Part shown: positions 41,541-51,243 of the stretch, one piece after another
Numbering within the stretch: the stretch's first letter is position 1
How the letters are laid out: every line of letters starts with the position of its first letter
DNA from: an uncultured Bacteroidales bacterium
GTDB lineage: Bacteria; Bacteroidota; Bacteroidia; Bacteroidales; FEN-979
DNA length: 64,000 nt
NCBI GenBank assembly: GCA_903926565.1
Contig: CAIYJU010000011.1
Coordinates: 28,355 to 92,354 of the forward strand
Direction: 5' to 3'
Translations under genes and position numbers: made by a program
The notes under the pieces: model-generated
Database searches by the model: none
What the model saw: the letters and a program-made list of their open reading frames with translations, nothing else
What the model was told of the DNA's origin: nothing

Positions 41541-42899
41541 ATGAACAACGACATGTTAAAAAAACTGCTCGACGAATTCATGGCCAAGATTATCGCCAAG
41601 AATCCGGGTGAAAAAGAATTTCATCAGGCTGTAATGGAAGTTGCTGAATCACTGATTCCTTTCATTGAAGAAAACCCCAAGTACAAGCAGGCTAAAATCC
41701 TTGAGCGGATGGCTGAAGCTGAGCGTACGATCATTTTCAGGATACCATGGTTGGATGACAAAGGTGAAATCCAGATCAACCGGGGTTTCCGTATTGAGAT
41801 GAACAGTGCGATCGGTCCTTACAAAGGCGGCATGCGCTTTCATCCAACTGTCAACCTCGGCATTCTGAAATTCCTTGCCTTCGAACAGGTACTGAAGAAC
41901 AGTTTGACCACACTGCCGATGGGTGGTGGCAAAGGTGGCAGCGATTTTGATCCCAAAGGAAAGAGTGACAATGAAGTAATGCGTTTCTGTCAGAGTCTCA
42001 TGACTGAGTTGCAACGTCATATTGGCCCGAATACGGATGTACCCGCCGGTGATATTGGTGTGGGTGGCCGTGAAATCGGATTCATGTTTGGCCAGTACAA
42101 ACGTCTTCGCAACGAATTCACAGGCGTTCTTACCGGCAAAGGCCTCGAATGGGGTGGTTCACTGATCCGTCCTGAAGCTACAGGTTATGGCCAGGTTTAT
42201 TTTGCAGAAGAGATGTTAAAGACCCGTGGTCTTGATTTCAAAGGCAAAATCGTGACTGTTTCCGGTTCAGGAAATGTTGCCCAATATGCTACTGAAAAAG
42301 TTACTTTACTTGGTGGTAAAGTTGTCACATTATCAGATTCCGAAGGTTACATCTACGATCCCAAGGGCATTGATGCCAGCAAACTGGCTTTTGTCATGCA
42401 CCTGAAGAATGTGAAACGCGGACGTATTAAGGAATATTGCGACAAATATCCTGAAGCCTCTTATGTTGCCGGGAAACGCCCATGGGAAGTTAAATGCGAT
42501 ATCGCCCTTCCAAGTGCAACCCAGAATGAAATCGACGGCAATGATGCCAACACTTTGATGGCCAATGGTTGTTTCTGTGTTTCCGAAGGAGCCAACATGC
42601 CTTCAACACCTGATGCTATCGAGATCTACATTGCCAAGAAGATCCTGTACGGTCCTGGTAAAGCTGCAAACGCCGGTGGTGTAGCCACTTCAGGCCTCGA
42701 AATGTCACAGAATTCCATGCGTTTATCATGGACACGTGAAGAGGTTGATATGCGGTTGCACAACATCATGATTGATATTCACAAAAACTGTGTAAAATAC
42801 GGAACCGAGCCCGATGGATTCATCAACTATGTTAAAGGTGCCAATATCGGCGGCTTTGTAAAAGTTGCTGACGCCATGATGGCACAAGGCCTTGTTTAA
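41541..42899 (+). CDS. gdhA: NADP-specific glutamate dehydrogenase
   Basis: RIEMNSAIGPYKGGMRFHPTVNLGILKFLAFEQVLKNSLTTLPMGGGKGGSDFDPKGKSDNEVMRFCQSLMTEL; 452 aa. Confidence 0.98.
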   Translation: MNNDMLKKLLDEFMAKIIAKNPGEKEFHQAVMEVAESLIPFIEENPKYKQAKILERMAEAERTIIFRIPWLDDKGEIQINRGFRIEMNSAIGPYKGGMRFHPTVNLGILKFLAFEQVLKNSLTTLPMGGGKGGSDFDPKGKSDNEVMRFCQSLMTELQRHIGPNTDVPAGDIGVGGREIGFMFGQYKRLRNEFTGVLTGKGLEWGGSLIRPEATGYGQVYFAEEMLKTRGLDFKGKIVTVSGSGNVAQYATEKVTLLGGKVVTLSDSEGYIYDPKGIDASKLAFVMHLKNVKRGRIKEYCDKYPEASYVAGKRPWEVKCDIALPSATQNEIDGNDANTLMANGCFCVSEGANMPSTPDAIEIYIAKKILYGPGKAANAGGVATSGLEMSQNSMRLSWTREEVDMRLHNIMIDIHKNCVKYGTEPDGFINYVKGANIGGFVKVADAMMAQGLV

Positions 42900-42939
42900 T
42901 ACCAGGAATTGTTCATTTTGATTCAAACGGGGGCCCGCG

Positions 42940-42961
42940 AAAACGGGTTCCCGTTTTTTTT
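42940..42961 (+). terminator. Rho-independent terminator of gdhA
   Basis: aaaacgggttcccgtttttttt hairpin with T-tract. Confidence 0.75.
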
Positions 42962-42963
42962 TA

Positions 42964-44202
42964 TTATTCTGGCAGACGTTTGCCTGAGAAGTAGGAAAGA
43001 ACCATGATAAAACCAGCGTAAAGCAAGGATGTCAGGAGCAGGCTCAGAGAGGAGGCCACAAGACCGTAACGGGGAACAAAAATCAGATTCAGCGCAAGGT
43101 TTATTATGACAATTCCGCCAATGGCAGCCAGCATATAGGCTGAACGGATGGAAAGCTCCAGGAAACGCTGAAAAAGGAGTGCAACCTGCCATATAAATGC
43201 TGCTAGCACGAGCGGAAGGTATATGAGCCAGGTATTCAACCCGGGAATTCTCAGGACATCCTCGAAAAGCTTTTGTTTAAACACCATAAATGCAATAAAA
43301 AAAATGATAAAAATGAGGATCTCGAAACTCAGGGCCTCTTTTACAGAAACCCATGCATCCCTGCGATGTTTTGAATTCCACTCATCCTGAATCTTAGCCT
43401 GGTAGGAGATATATATTGGGAAACTGGCAAAGGTTATCCCCTTATATATCAGGTCTTTCAGAGCTGAATACGCGCCAGCGTCCCGATATCCCATATATTC
43501 CATGATAATAAACCTGTCCATGGCCATCATCAGATGGGAAAGAAAAAGCCAGATAGCAATTCCGTAACCGAATTCCATCACTTTGGCTGAAAAGCGTGAG
43601 TCCCAGTGAAGGTGAGTCATGTCAACCGTAAGCAGGCCTTTCACGCGGATCAGCGACCGTAAAATCAGAACACCAATAAGTCCTATAACGAGGGAACCCA
43701 CAAGCAGCATAGATGACTTCCAATGAAACACGAACAGTCCGACAATTACGGTGATCAGGATCAGCAGTTGTTCTGATCCTTCAAGGATAGCAGTACGGAT
43801 CGATTTATTGTATGCGTGCAGGATCGCCTGATGAAAAAGGTAAAAGTGGTTAAGAAATGCAAAAAGTGCAACCAAAGATAATTCCACCAGGCTTAAATGG
43901 AAATACCAATGACCGGCAGCAGCAACAATCGCAGTGGATACAAGCGCACTTAAAACTGTCAGGTCGAAAAAACGGCTCATCACAACACCTGATTCACGCG
44001 GCATTCCTGAAAGGAACCGTAATATGCTCACCTGTACCCAATGAAAACAAAGGGTTGTAACCAGTGCTACAACATAAATAATCAGTGAATACCGCCCGTA
44101 GATCACAGGGCCAAGGAAGTGAATGGCAATAACAATCACTGCAACATTTACGATTGCAGGAATAAACCGACCGGCAAGGTATTTGATGATCTCCTTTTTC
44201 AT
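42964..44202 (-). CDS. Oligosaccharide flippase / polysaccharide biosynthesis-type membrane protein
   Basis: 412 aa with about 12 TM segments; KYLAGRFIPAIVNVAVIVIAIHFLGPVIYGRYSLI typical of the Wzx/MATE-like N-terminus. Confidence 0.85.
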   Translation of the reverse strand: MKKEIIKYLAGRFIPAIVNVAVIVIAIHFLGPVIYGRYSLIIYVVALVTTLCFHWVQVSILRFLSGMPRESGVVMSRFFDLTVLSALVSTAIVAAAGHWYFHLSLVELSLVALFAFLNHFYLFHQAILHAYNKSIRTAILEGSEQLLILITVIVGLFVFHWKSSMLLVGSLVIGLIGVLILRSLIRVKGLLTVDMTHLHWDSRFSAKVMEFGYGIAIWLFLSHLMMAMDRFIIMEYMGYRDAGAYSALKDLIYKGITFASFPIYISYQAKIQDEWNSKHRRDAWVSVKEALSFEILIFIIFFIAFMVFKQKLFEDVLRIPGLNTWLIYLPLVLAAFIWQVALLFQRFLELSIRSAYMLAAIGGIVIINLALNLIFVPRYGLVASSLSLLLTSLLYAGFIMVLSYFSGKRLPE

Positions 44203-44232
44203 GGCAACAGTATGCCAACCCCTGATACCTGG

Positions 44233-45300
44233 TTATTTTTCAGATCCGGCATCTTTCAGAAAAAACGGCTTGGGCCTTAAAACTTTATCAAATGAAAAGT
44301 ACTGAATGATCGTAAAATCTTTTCCATCATTAACGGAGGCATACAATCTGTCAAGATCATATGGCAGGGGCATCCCCTTAGGATCTGTTTGCCCTTCAGG
44401 TCCTTGTTTATGATATGTTTTTATCGTCTTGCTAACCCCGGCTGTGTCAGTCAGGGTAATGATGATAAATGGCCGGGATTTCAGGATAGAATCTTTACGG
44501 ACTTTATCCATGTCATTTATTATGGCTTCATAATTCAGATTTCTGAATCCTGACAGAAAATTCAATAATTTAAGGGTGTCGTAGTTGAACACTTCCTTGT
44601 TGTCTGAAAGTGAAATCAGCACAAATTTATTGTTGCCATTATTTCTCACTTCATAGGAATAATCAGGTGTTGCCGGCACTTCTATCCTGACTGATGCGAT
44701 TTCGGGGATGGATTTTTTGAACACATTGTAATCCCGCCAATACTTCTCAATCGGACTATATCTTGGTGATACAAACCCCCGGAACCCCGGTTGAAACACA
44801 ACAAAAGGTTCTGAGGAGCCCTGCATGAGCATGAAACACCCGAGGTTGCTCTGAGTCGCTCCGCCAACATAATATACTTTTGTCAATTTTTCATGCCGGA
44901 ACCAGCGGATCAGGCCAAAGAGGTCAACCCGGTATACCATCTGATAAATTTCAACTTTTACAGCGTTCACAGCAAGTTCTTTGACAATATTGTCATGTGC
45001 GGCATTTGCCACTGGCTGATAAACTTCGAGTTGCGCCATTGTTTTCAGCAACAGGTTGATGTTTTGATTCTGCCCGGCATACTGATCATTTACGGTCCAA
45101 TTGCCCGGGGCCTTCTTTTCAAGGGTGACACTGTTATTATTTTTATCCGACATGAAGATCCTGGTGACATTTGAAGAGTCGTTAAGTTTGAAATCACTTA
45201 AAGAGCGATTGAATGTCGTGGTGGATTGGGTCAGCCAAAGCATGAAGGCGACCAAAGCCAGCAGGATGAAAGCAATGAGAATGTTTCTGTTTCTTTTCAT
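44233..45300 (-). CDS. DUF4340-like protein
   Basis: 355 aa; N-terminal TM; VTLEKKAPGNWTVNDQYAGQNQNINLLLKTMAQLEVYQPV. Lies directly after gldG. Confidence 0.75.
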   Translation of the reverse strand: MKRNRNILIAFILLALVAFMLWLTQSTTTFNRSLSDFKLNDSSNVTRIFMSDKNNNSVTLEKKAPGNWTVNDQYAGQNQNINLLLKTMAQLEVYQPVANAAHDNIVKELAVNAVKVEIYQMVYRVDLFGLIRWFRHEKLTKVYYVGGATQSNLGCFMLMQGSSEPFVVFQPGFRGFVSPRYSPIEKYWRDYNVFKKSIPEIASVRIEVPATPDYSYEVRNNGNNKFVLISLSDNKEVFNYDTLKLLNFLSGFRNLNYEAIINDMDKVRKDSILKSRPFIIITLTDTAGVSKTIKTYHKQGPEGQTDPKGMPLPYDLDRLYASVNDGKDFTIIQYFSFDKVLRPKPFFLKDAGSEK

Positions 45301-45302
45301 GG

Positions 45303-47069
45303 TTAATTTTTTCGAACCGTTCCGGCAAAAGCCCTTTTTCGCAGCCGGTATTTTACGAGACCAAAACCGGCAATTAAAAGAATTGGCAGTAAAATATTGA
45401 GCAGTTGCCAGAACAGGCGTTGTTTTGCGACCCGGGCTGTATCGAGCATCCTCAGTTTCAGTTCACGGGAACGAACAGATATCAGGCCGGAATCATCGCA
45501 TAAAAAATTTACTGCATTCATTACCAGATCTTTGTTGCCAAAGGTTTGTTTCGTATATTGATCATATCCGAGTGGCATAGGAAATCCCTTAGAGTAGTGA
45601 AACTGGTTTTTAACCAGGTCTCCATCAGCGATCACGATCATCTTCGTTTTTTTACTGGTCGGTTTAAACCCCAACGAGGCGTTGCCTGCCAGATCGGGTG
45701 GAATGCGATAGAGGTAGGATGAGGTAAACTTGCCTTCAAGCAGGACTGCCACCGGAAGAGGCCCTTTATTGAACATCCGCTCGTTCGGTTGCTTTTTTAA
45801 GATCTCGAGGTCAATCAGTGCAGGAGCATTGACGGTTCGGGAATAGGGAGAGGATTCCAGAAGGATGGTCTTGGTTATCCCGGGAGCTGTTACAGTATCC
45901 AGGGTGCTGAGGAATTCAGTTTTAATTGCGTTTAACCCATTCACAATCGGGTGTTTAACAGAGGGGGTTAACACCGGGAAAAAATACCATTTGAAAAAAT
46001 CAAACTGGGGCTGGTTTCCAACCTGGCCTGTTTTAACCGGGATCGGCAAGGCATTCATATCCTGAACAAGGTTGATATTCAGCCGGACCCCGTAATTAAA
46101 CAGCATATCTTCAAGATTGATGTCATTGGGAATGCCCATGGTGGTACTATACTTCTGAAGGCTGTCCATACTGGCAAATACAGGATCGATCAGCCAGAGT
46201 ACTTTACCCCCGCGCATGATGAACTGGTCGATCAGAAATTTATCCCGTTCCTCAAATGGTTTTGTTGGCTTTGCAATGATAATTGCCCTGTATTTATTGA
46301 GCAGGGCATCATGGGCCGAGTCAGATTTGATACGGATCGCCAGGCTTGAAATCTTGCTGTTGATCGTAACCCTGTCAACATTGTAAAATTCAGATAGAGC
46401 ATTTTGGAAGTCAAGCGTTTCCAACTGGTCAAGTTCACCCTGTCCTTCGATGATGGCAACCCTCGGTTTAATTGCCGTGGTAAGATTTTTAATCGCGCTG
46501 GCCAGGTTGTATTCAAGTGACTGGATGCTGTTGTTGAGCACTTTGTTCGGATCTTCCTGCAACTGTGCCATAAGTAACTGCACAGGGACCTCTTTCCCAT
46601 GGTATGAGACCATGGCCCCGGGGAAAATTATGAGTTGTGAAGAGGCCCCTTTTTTTGTAACCCTTAAGTCTGTTGGCTGCAAACCGCGTTCAACAAGCAA
46701 CCGGTAGGCATCATTCCTGTCTTTGTCGCTGGGGTAAGAGGAGGGATTGACAAATTCATATTGAATATTATCACTATATGCCCTGAATTCGTCGAGCATC
46801 TCCTTTGTTTCATTTGATAACCTCTGGAAACCTGGTGGCAGGTCGCCGGCCAGATAGATTTTGAAGAAAACAATATCGTCAAGCTTTTTAAGCAACTTTT
46901 TTGTTGCGGGCGACAGAGAGTATCGCTTTTCGGTGGTAAGGTCGATCCTGGTAAAAACAAAAGCCGCAATGATATTCACCAAAATGACAATAGCCACACC
47001 CAGAATCAGCGCGGTGATATTACCTCTTTTAATATTTTTCTTTTTATCCTGCATATAACTATTGTACAA
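45303..47069 (-). CDS. gldG: Gliding motility-associated ABC transporter substrate-binding protein GldG
   Basis: ITALILGVAIVILVNIIAAFVFTRIDLTTEKRYSLSPATKKLLKKLDDIVFFKIYLAGDLPPGFQRL; C-terminal TM. Confidence 0.92.
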   Translation of the reverse strand: MYNSYMQDKKKNIKRGNITALILGVAIVILVNIIAAFVFTRIDLTTEKRYSLSPATKKLLKKLDDIVFFKIYLAGDLPPGFQRLSNETKEMLDEFRAYSDNIQYEFVNPSSYPSDKDRNDAYRLLVERGLQPTDLRVTKKGASSQLIIFPGAMVSYHGKEVPVQLLMAQLQEDPNKVLNNSIQSLEYNLASAIKNLTTAIKPRVAIIEGQGELDQLETLDFQNALSEFYNVDRVTINSKISSLAIRIKSDSAHDALLNKYRAIIIAKPTKPFEERDKFLIDQFIMRGGKVLWLIDPVFASMDSLQKYSTTMGIPNDINLEDMLFNYGVRLNINLVQDMNALPIPVKTGQVGNQPQFDFFKWYFFPVLTPSVKHPIVNGLNAIKTEFLSTLDTVTAPGITKTILLESSPYSRTVNAPALIDLEILKKQPNERMFNKGPLPVAVLLEGKFTSSYLYRIPPDLAGNASLGFKPTSKKTKMIVIADGDLVKNQFHYSKGFPMPLGYDQYTKQTFGNKDLVMNAVNFLCDDSGLISVRSRELKLRMLDTARVAKQRLFWQLLNILLPILLIAGFGLVKYRLRKRAFAGTVRKN

Positions 47070-47099
47070 TCTGTTATATCAACATGTCACCCTGTGGCC

Positions 47100-47831
47100 T
47101 TACCATTTTCGACTCTCCAGCGACAATTTTGTCATCAGGATGAAAATTGCAGTCACGCTTAAAAAATAGATAAGATCGCGGATATCGATAACACCACGGC
47201 TCATGGAAGAGTAATGTGCATTGAGGCCAAGCGACTGGATTACCAGCCCGGCTTTTCCTGAAACCAGGAATGAATAGACAAATTCAAACCCCATATAGAG
47301 GATGAAGCTGATAAATACTGCCAGGATGAAAGAGACAATCTGGTTGTCGGTTATGGAAGAGGTAAAAATCCCGACGGCGACAAAACTGGCTCCGAGGAAG
47401 AACAGTCCGGTATAAGAACCCCAGATGCTGCCGGAGTCAAGGTTGCCAGGGGGAAGGCCAAGTTTATAGACAGAAAAGTAATAAACCAGGGTGGGTAAAA
47501 GGGAGATCAAGACCAACACCACGCCGGCCGCATATTTTGCAATGATCACCTGAAGATCGGTAAGTGGCTGAGTCATCAGCAGTTCAATTGTGCCACTTTT
47601 CTTTTCATCCGCAAATGAGCGCATGGTGATGGCAGGGATCAGGAACAGAAACACGAATGGTGCGATGATGAATAACCCGTCGAGCCCGGCGAAGCCGAAA
47701 TCGAGAATATTGAATTCGAGTGGAAACACCCAGAGGAAAAGACCCGTCATGAGCAGAAATACAATCATCACGATGTAACCGATGAGTGAGTTCAGGAATC
47801 CATTGATCTCTTTTTTAAAAAGCGTCAGCAT
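47100..47831 (-). CDS. gldF: Gliding motility-associated ABC transporter permease GldF
   Basis: Start at MLTLFKKEINGFLNSLIGYIVM; six TM; TMRSFADEKKSGTIELLMTQPLTDLQVIIAKY. Confidence 0.92.
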   Translation of the reverse strand: MLTLFKKEINGFLNSLIGYIVMIVFLLMTGLFLWVFPLEFNILDFGFAGLDGLFIIAPFVFLFLIPAITMRSFADEKKSGTIELLMTQPLTDLQVIIAKYAAGVVLVLISLLPTLVYYFSVYKLGLPPGNLDSGSIWGSYTGLFFLGASFVAVGIFTSSITDNQIVSFILAVFISFILYMGFEFVYSFLVSGKAGLVIQSLGLNAHYSSMSRGVIDIRDLIYFLSVTAIFILMTKLSLESRKW

Positions 47832-47901
47832 CTGCGCGTTGATTTTAAGGCGTGCAAAATTAGTGTTTTTCAGGCTTGAAATTTTATGGAAACTGAATAT
47901 T

Positions 47902-48372
47902 TCAGGGTATTTCTCTGGCGACATAACCCGAATAATCAATCAGGCGTGGCTGGTATGGTTCCTTCAGCAGGTGGGAGGATATTAAAAAATCCGCAGTGGA
48001 ACGGTTACATGCTGTAGGTATGTTATAGACAACAGTTATTCTGAGGAGCGCTTTAACATCAACATCATGGGGTTGAGGCTGCATGGGATCCCAGAAGAAA
48101 ATGAGCAGGTCGATCTTTCCTTCAGAGATCATGGCTCCGAGTTGCTGGTCGCCACCCAGCGGACCAGACTTTAATTTTACGATGTCGAAGGTGATCTTCT
48201 CCTCTTCTTCAAGTTTGTTGAGAATCGTCTCCTCCACAAGTTTTCCTGTGGTACCGGTACAGATGAGGTGGTGCCCGAGGAGTGTTTTATAGTTGAATTC
48301 TACCCACTCAACCAAATCTTTCTTGCGGTTGTCGTGACCAACCAGTGCGATATTTTTTGACTTTTCCATCAT
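47902..48372 (-). CDS. mgsA: Methylglyoxal synthase
   Basis: NIALVGHDNRKKDLVEWVEFNYKTLLGHHLICTGTTGKLVEE...KSGPLGGDQQLGAMISEGKIDLLIFFWDPMQPQPHDVDVKALLRI. Confidence 0.97.
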   Translation of the reverse strand: MMEKSKNIALVGHDNRKKDLVEWVEFNYKTLLGHHLICTGTTGKLVEETILNKLEEEEKITFDIVKLKSGPLGGDQQLGAMISEGKIDLLIFFWDPMQPQPHDVDVKALLRITVVYNIPTACNRSTADFLISSHLLKEPYQPRLIDYSGYVAREIP

Positions 48373-48383
48373 GGTGTGTGAAG

Positions 48384-49163
48384 TTACTCAAGTTCAATGG
48401 TAACGAGCTGATCCATCTTTAAACCCAGCAGGCTGCCTGCTTTGCCCTCACGTATGGCGATTTCGATATAGCCGCTGGTTGAGAAGAGCGCAAGCATTTC
48501 ACCCTGGCTAACATCCTTATACGATTTACTGATCTCCGTAATGCGATAGTTGAAAGAGCGGAAGGTAATTGCAAATTTGCGGTTCTTTACAGCGCTTTTA
48601 AATAAGGATTCAGTAATATTGATAAATACATTCTCATAATTGTCGATGTAGATCACTTTCCCTTTGATCAGATCACCCTGTATCACAGGCTGAAATGCCA
48701 TCCGCTGAAGGATCTTTGCCTTTGAAAAACCGAGGCTTTCAATTGGCTCGCCACTGGCGATGTGGCAGGCAACTTTCACAAATACATCGCGGGTTGAAAA
48801 GGTGAAATAATCCGAATCCTGTATAATATCCAGTTCGATGATTTTTTCCGGTACCTCATCAAAAATCAGTGAGAAAATACCATTATCGGCCCCGATAAAG
48901 TAGTGACCCCGATGAAATACCAGGGTATGCGGGGTTTCCACTGCCGCCTCGGTATTAATGGCAAGAATGTGGATGGTACCCTCAGGGAAATTCGGATAAA
49001 AATTCCGGATGATGAAGGCAGCCTGATTCAGGTCGAATGCAGGGATGTGATGTGACACATCCACAATCTGGGCATCAGGCAACAGCCGCAGGATTGCTCC
49101 CTTGACGGCTCCGGTATAGTGATCCTTAAGTCCCCAGTCGCTTGTAAGCGTAATAATAGCCAT
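48384..49163 (-). CDS. SAM hydroxide adenosyltransferase / SAM hydrolase (DUF62 family)
   Basis: ITLTSDWGLKDHYTGAVKGAILRLLPDAQIVDVSHHIPAFDLNQAAFII...GADNGIFSLI. Confidence 0.93.
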   Translation of the reverse strand: MAIITLTSDWGLKDHYTGAVKGAILRLLPDAQIVDVSHHIPAFDLNQAAFIIRNFYPNFPEGTIHILAINTEAAVETPHTLVFHRGHYFIGADNGIFSLIFDEVPEKIIELDIIQDSDYFTFSTRDVFVKVACHIASGEPIESLGFSKAKILQRMAFQPVIQGDLIKGKVIYIDNYENVFINITESLFKSAVKNRKFAITFRSFNYRITEISKSYKDVSQGEMLALFSTSGYIEIAIREGKAGSLLGLKMDQLVTIELE

Positions 49164-49174
49164 GGAAATATTCG

Positions 49175-49182
49175 TACATTTG
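49175..49182 (+). promoter_or_regulatory. Putative -7 box TACATTTG for phoH
   Basis: Matches TAnnTTTG; implies translation starts at ATG 49207 rather than 49162. Confidence 0.4.
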
Positions 49183-49206
49183 CGTATTCAAAGGTATAAA
49201 TTTTTC

Positions 49207-50160
49207 ATGAGCGAGAAGCTAATTAACATTGAATCCTTTCATCCGCTGGATATTTTCGGCGCAAATGACCAGAATCTGGAGGTAATCAGAAATTTCTTTC
49301 CAAAACTTAAGATTGTAACGCGCGACAATTTCATCAAAGCTTTTGGTGAAGAGTCGGACCTGGTTGAGTTTGAAGAGAAGTTCACCTCCCTCCTTCTCCA
49401 TTTTGAAAAGTTTGGCCGCCTGACAAAATCCGATATTGGTCTGTTGCTGAATTCCCCCCCGAATGGCCAGTCGATGGGGCCTGAGGGGCAGAATGATGTG
49501 CTGGTGCATGGTAAAAACGGACTGCTGATCAGGGCACGTACGGCAAACCAGCGAAAACTTGTTGAAAGCAGTCTTAAAAACGATCTTGTTTTTGCCATCG
49601 GACCCGCCGGAACCGGAAAGACATACACCGCCGTTGCAATGGCAGTGCGTGCATTGAAGAACAAGGAGATCCAGCGGATCATCCTTACCCGTCCGGCTGT
49701 GGAGGCTGGTGAGAACCTTGGGTTTCTTCCGGGGGATCTCAAAGAGAAACTTGATCCTTATATGCAACCCTTATATGATGCGCTGGGAGATATGCTTCCG
49801 ATGCAGAAACTTTTGCAATACCTTGAAGAACGGGTGATCGAAATCGCTCCGCTGGCCTTCATGCGCGGCCGGACCCTCAACAATGCCTTTGCCATTCTCG
49901 ATGAAGCACAGAATACAACTCCAAGCCAGCTTAAGATGTTTCTCACCCGCATGGGCGCATCGGCCAAATTCATCGTAACCGGCGACATCACCCAGATCGA
50001 CCTTCCAAAAAATCAGACCAGCGGGTTGCTGCATTCGCAGAAAATCCTGAACAATATTCCCGGTATTGACTTTGTCTATCTTGACAAATCAGATATCATC
50101 CGGCATAAGCTGGTGGGAAGGATTATTGATGCGTATGTTGAGGAGAATCAGAGGGGCTAA
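49207..50160 (+). CDS. phoH: PhoH family ATPase
   Basis: DLVFAIGPAGTGKTYTAVAMAVRALK, RIILTRPAVEAGENLGFLPGDLKEKLDPYMQPLYDAL, AILDEAQNTTPSQLKMFLTRMG. Start taken at MSEKLINIESF. Confidence 0.95.
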   Translation: MSEKLINIESFHPLDIFGANDQNLEVIRNFFPKLKIVTRDNFIKAFGEESDLVEFEEKFTSLLLHFEKFGRLTKSDIGLLLNSPPNGQSMGPEGQNDVLVHGKNGLLIRARTANQRKLVESSLKNDLVFAIGPAGTGKTYTAVAMAVRALKNKEIQRIILTRPAVEAGENLGFLPGDLKEKLDPYMQPLYDALGDMLPMQKLLQYLEERVIEIAPLAFMRGRTLNNAFAILDEAQNTTPSQLKMFLTRMGASAKFIVTGDITQIDLPKNQTSGLLHSQKILNNIPGIDFVYLDKSDIIRHKLVGRIIDAYVEENQRG

Positions 50161-50489
50161 AAAGTCATGATATCAATTAATCCCTGTTTTATCCGGGATA
50201 ACTCTACTTCTGTTATCATACCCAATTTTCTGATCAGCCGATTTTTCGAGATCACCCGGATCTGAAAAACCAAAACTTCTGAGTCCTCAGAAAGGCCGTT
50301 TTTCTTGCTAATCTTCAGTACTACCGAACCGGGATAATTTTTAATTATTGAAGTGAGCGGACAAACAATGCAGAGATCGGTCATCTCATTCATGGCATTG
50401 CCGCTGATGATGAGTACCGGACGCACTCCCTGTTGTTCGCTGCCAACAGAAGGGTCCAGCTCGGCCAGGTATATTTCCCGTTGCATCAT
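50157..50489 (-). CDS. MazF/PemK-type mRNA interferase toxin
   Basis: QREIYLAELDPSVGSEQQGVRPVLIISGNAMNE...IVCPLTSIIKNYPGSVVL; overlaps its antitoxin by 4 bp. Confidence 0.92.
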   Translation of the reverse strand: MMQREIYLAELDPSVGSEQQGVRPVLIISGNAMNEMTDLCIVCPLTSIIKNYPGSVVLKISKKNGLSEDSEVLVFQIRVISKNRLIRKLGMITEVELSRIKQGLIDIMTF

Positions 50490-50746
50490 TTGCCTTCCGA
50501 TTCGTTTTGTTTAATGATATCCAGGTAGTCATTGATGCCCGCCCCGGCCAGGTCATTCATTTCAGCATCGCCTGCTGCCCTTTTAAATCCTTCCCGGAAA
50601 TCTTCCTGCTTTACCTTGAAAAAAAATTGACGAAGTGCTTTTTCAACGACCTGGTTTTTTGAAATGTGATTTATTTCGGAATAGTCATTGACAGAATTCA
50701 GAACATCCTCAGGCAAAGTGCTGGTATAAATAACTTTCTTTGGCAT
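50486..50746 (-). CDS. Ribbon-helix-helix-type antitoxin partner of MazF
   Basis: Start at MPKKVIYTSTLPEDVLNSVNDYSEINHISKNQVVEKALRQFF. Confidence 0.85.
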   Translation of the reverse strand: MPKKVIYTSTLPEDVLNSVNDYSEINHISKNQVVEKALRQFFFKVKQEDFREGFKRAAGDAEMNDLAGAGINDYLDIIKQNESEGK

Positions 50747-50831
50747 AGTCAATATTTTGTTTTTACAAATATAATACATATTTACGTTTTATAAATATAT
50801 TTTTATTTTATCTGATAATTTCAAATCCAAA

Positions 50832-50983
50832 GAGGTTGTCTCAAAAGTGTTTTATTTAACCACAAAGGACACGAAGTTAACCACAAAGAGACACGAAGTG
50901 TCTGAATATCTTTATATTTACTTTGTGTCCTTTGTGCCGTACTTTGTGATACTTTGTGGTTAAGGACTTTTAAGACACCCTTC
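50832..50983. repeat. About 150-bp MITE-like imperfect inverted repeat with internal CCACAAAGGACACGAAG tandem arms
   Basis: Termini gaggttgtctcaaaagt / acttttaagacaccctt are inverted. Left arm repeats ttaaccacaaag(ga/aga)cacgaag twice; right arm carries ctttgtgtcctttgtg and ctttgtgatactttgtggttaa. Confidence 0.8.
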
Positions 50984-50994
50984 TTTTAGGGTAG

Positions 50995-51243
50995 CTCATT
51001 ACAATATTAGGTAATCAGGAATATTTTCAGTCAGATGTAATTAATGGAGGATATTGGACTAAATTTACTCTTTGGCAGCAAATGTTGCTACCTCGTTATC
51101 CAAATTGCAGGTATCTTATAATAATCGTGGAGGGAGGGCTGGATATTACAAGACATGATTTTTCAATTTATAAATCCCAAAATATAGTGATTTTCAAACC
51201 GTTGATGGCAATACTCGAAAAATTACAACATACTTTAAGATGA
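50995..51243 (+). pseudogene. Start-less open frame (82 codons), probable gene remnant
   Basis: Frame LITILGNQEYFQSDVINGGYWTKFTLWQQMLLPRYPNCRYLIIIVEGGLDITRHDFSIYKSQNIVIFKPLMAILEKLQHTLR*; stop overlaps the ATG of the next gene; only an internal Met. Confidence 0.35.

Noticed and set aside
49219-49767. 182-aa and 167-aa minus ORFs over phoH
   Set aside because: Antisense to a strongly conserved PhoH ATPase; both are frame shadows.
50851-50966. Possible CRISPR-like array in the CCACAAAGGACACGAAG repeats
   Set aside because: Only two adjacent direct copies plus inverted partners, no spacers and no cas genes; fits a hairpin/MITE element.
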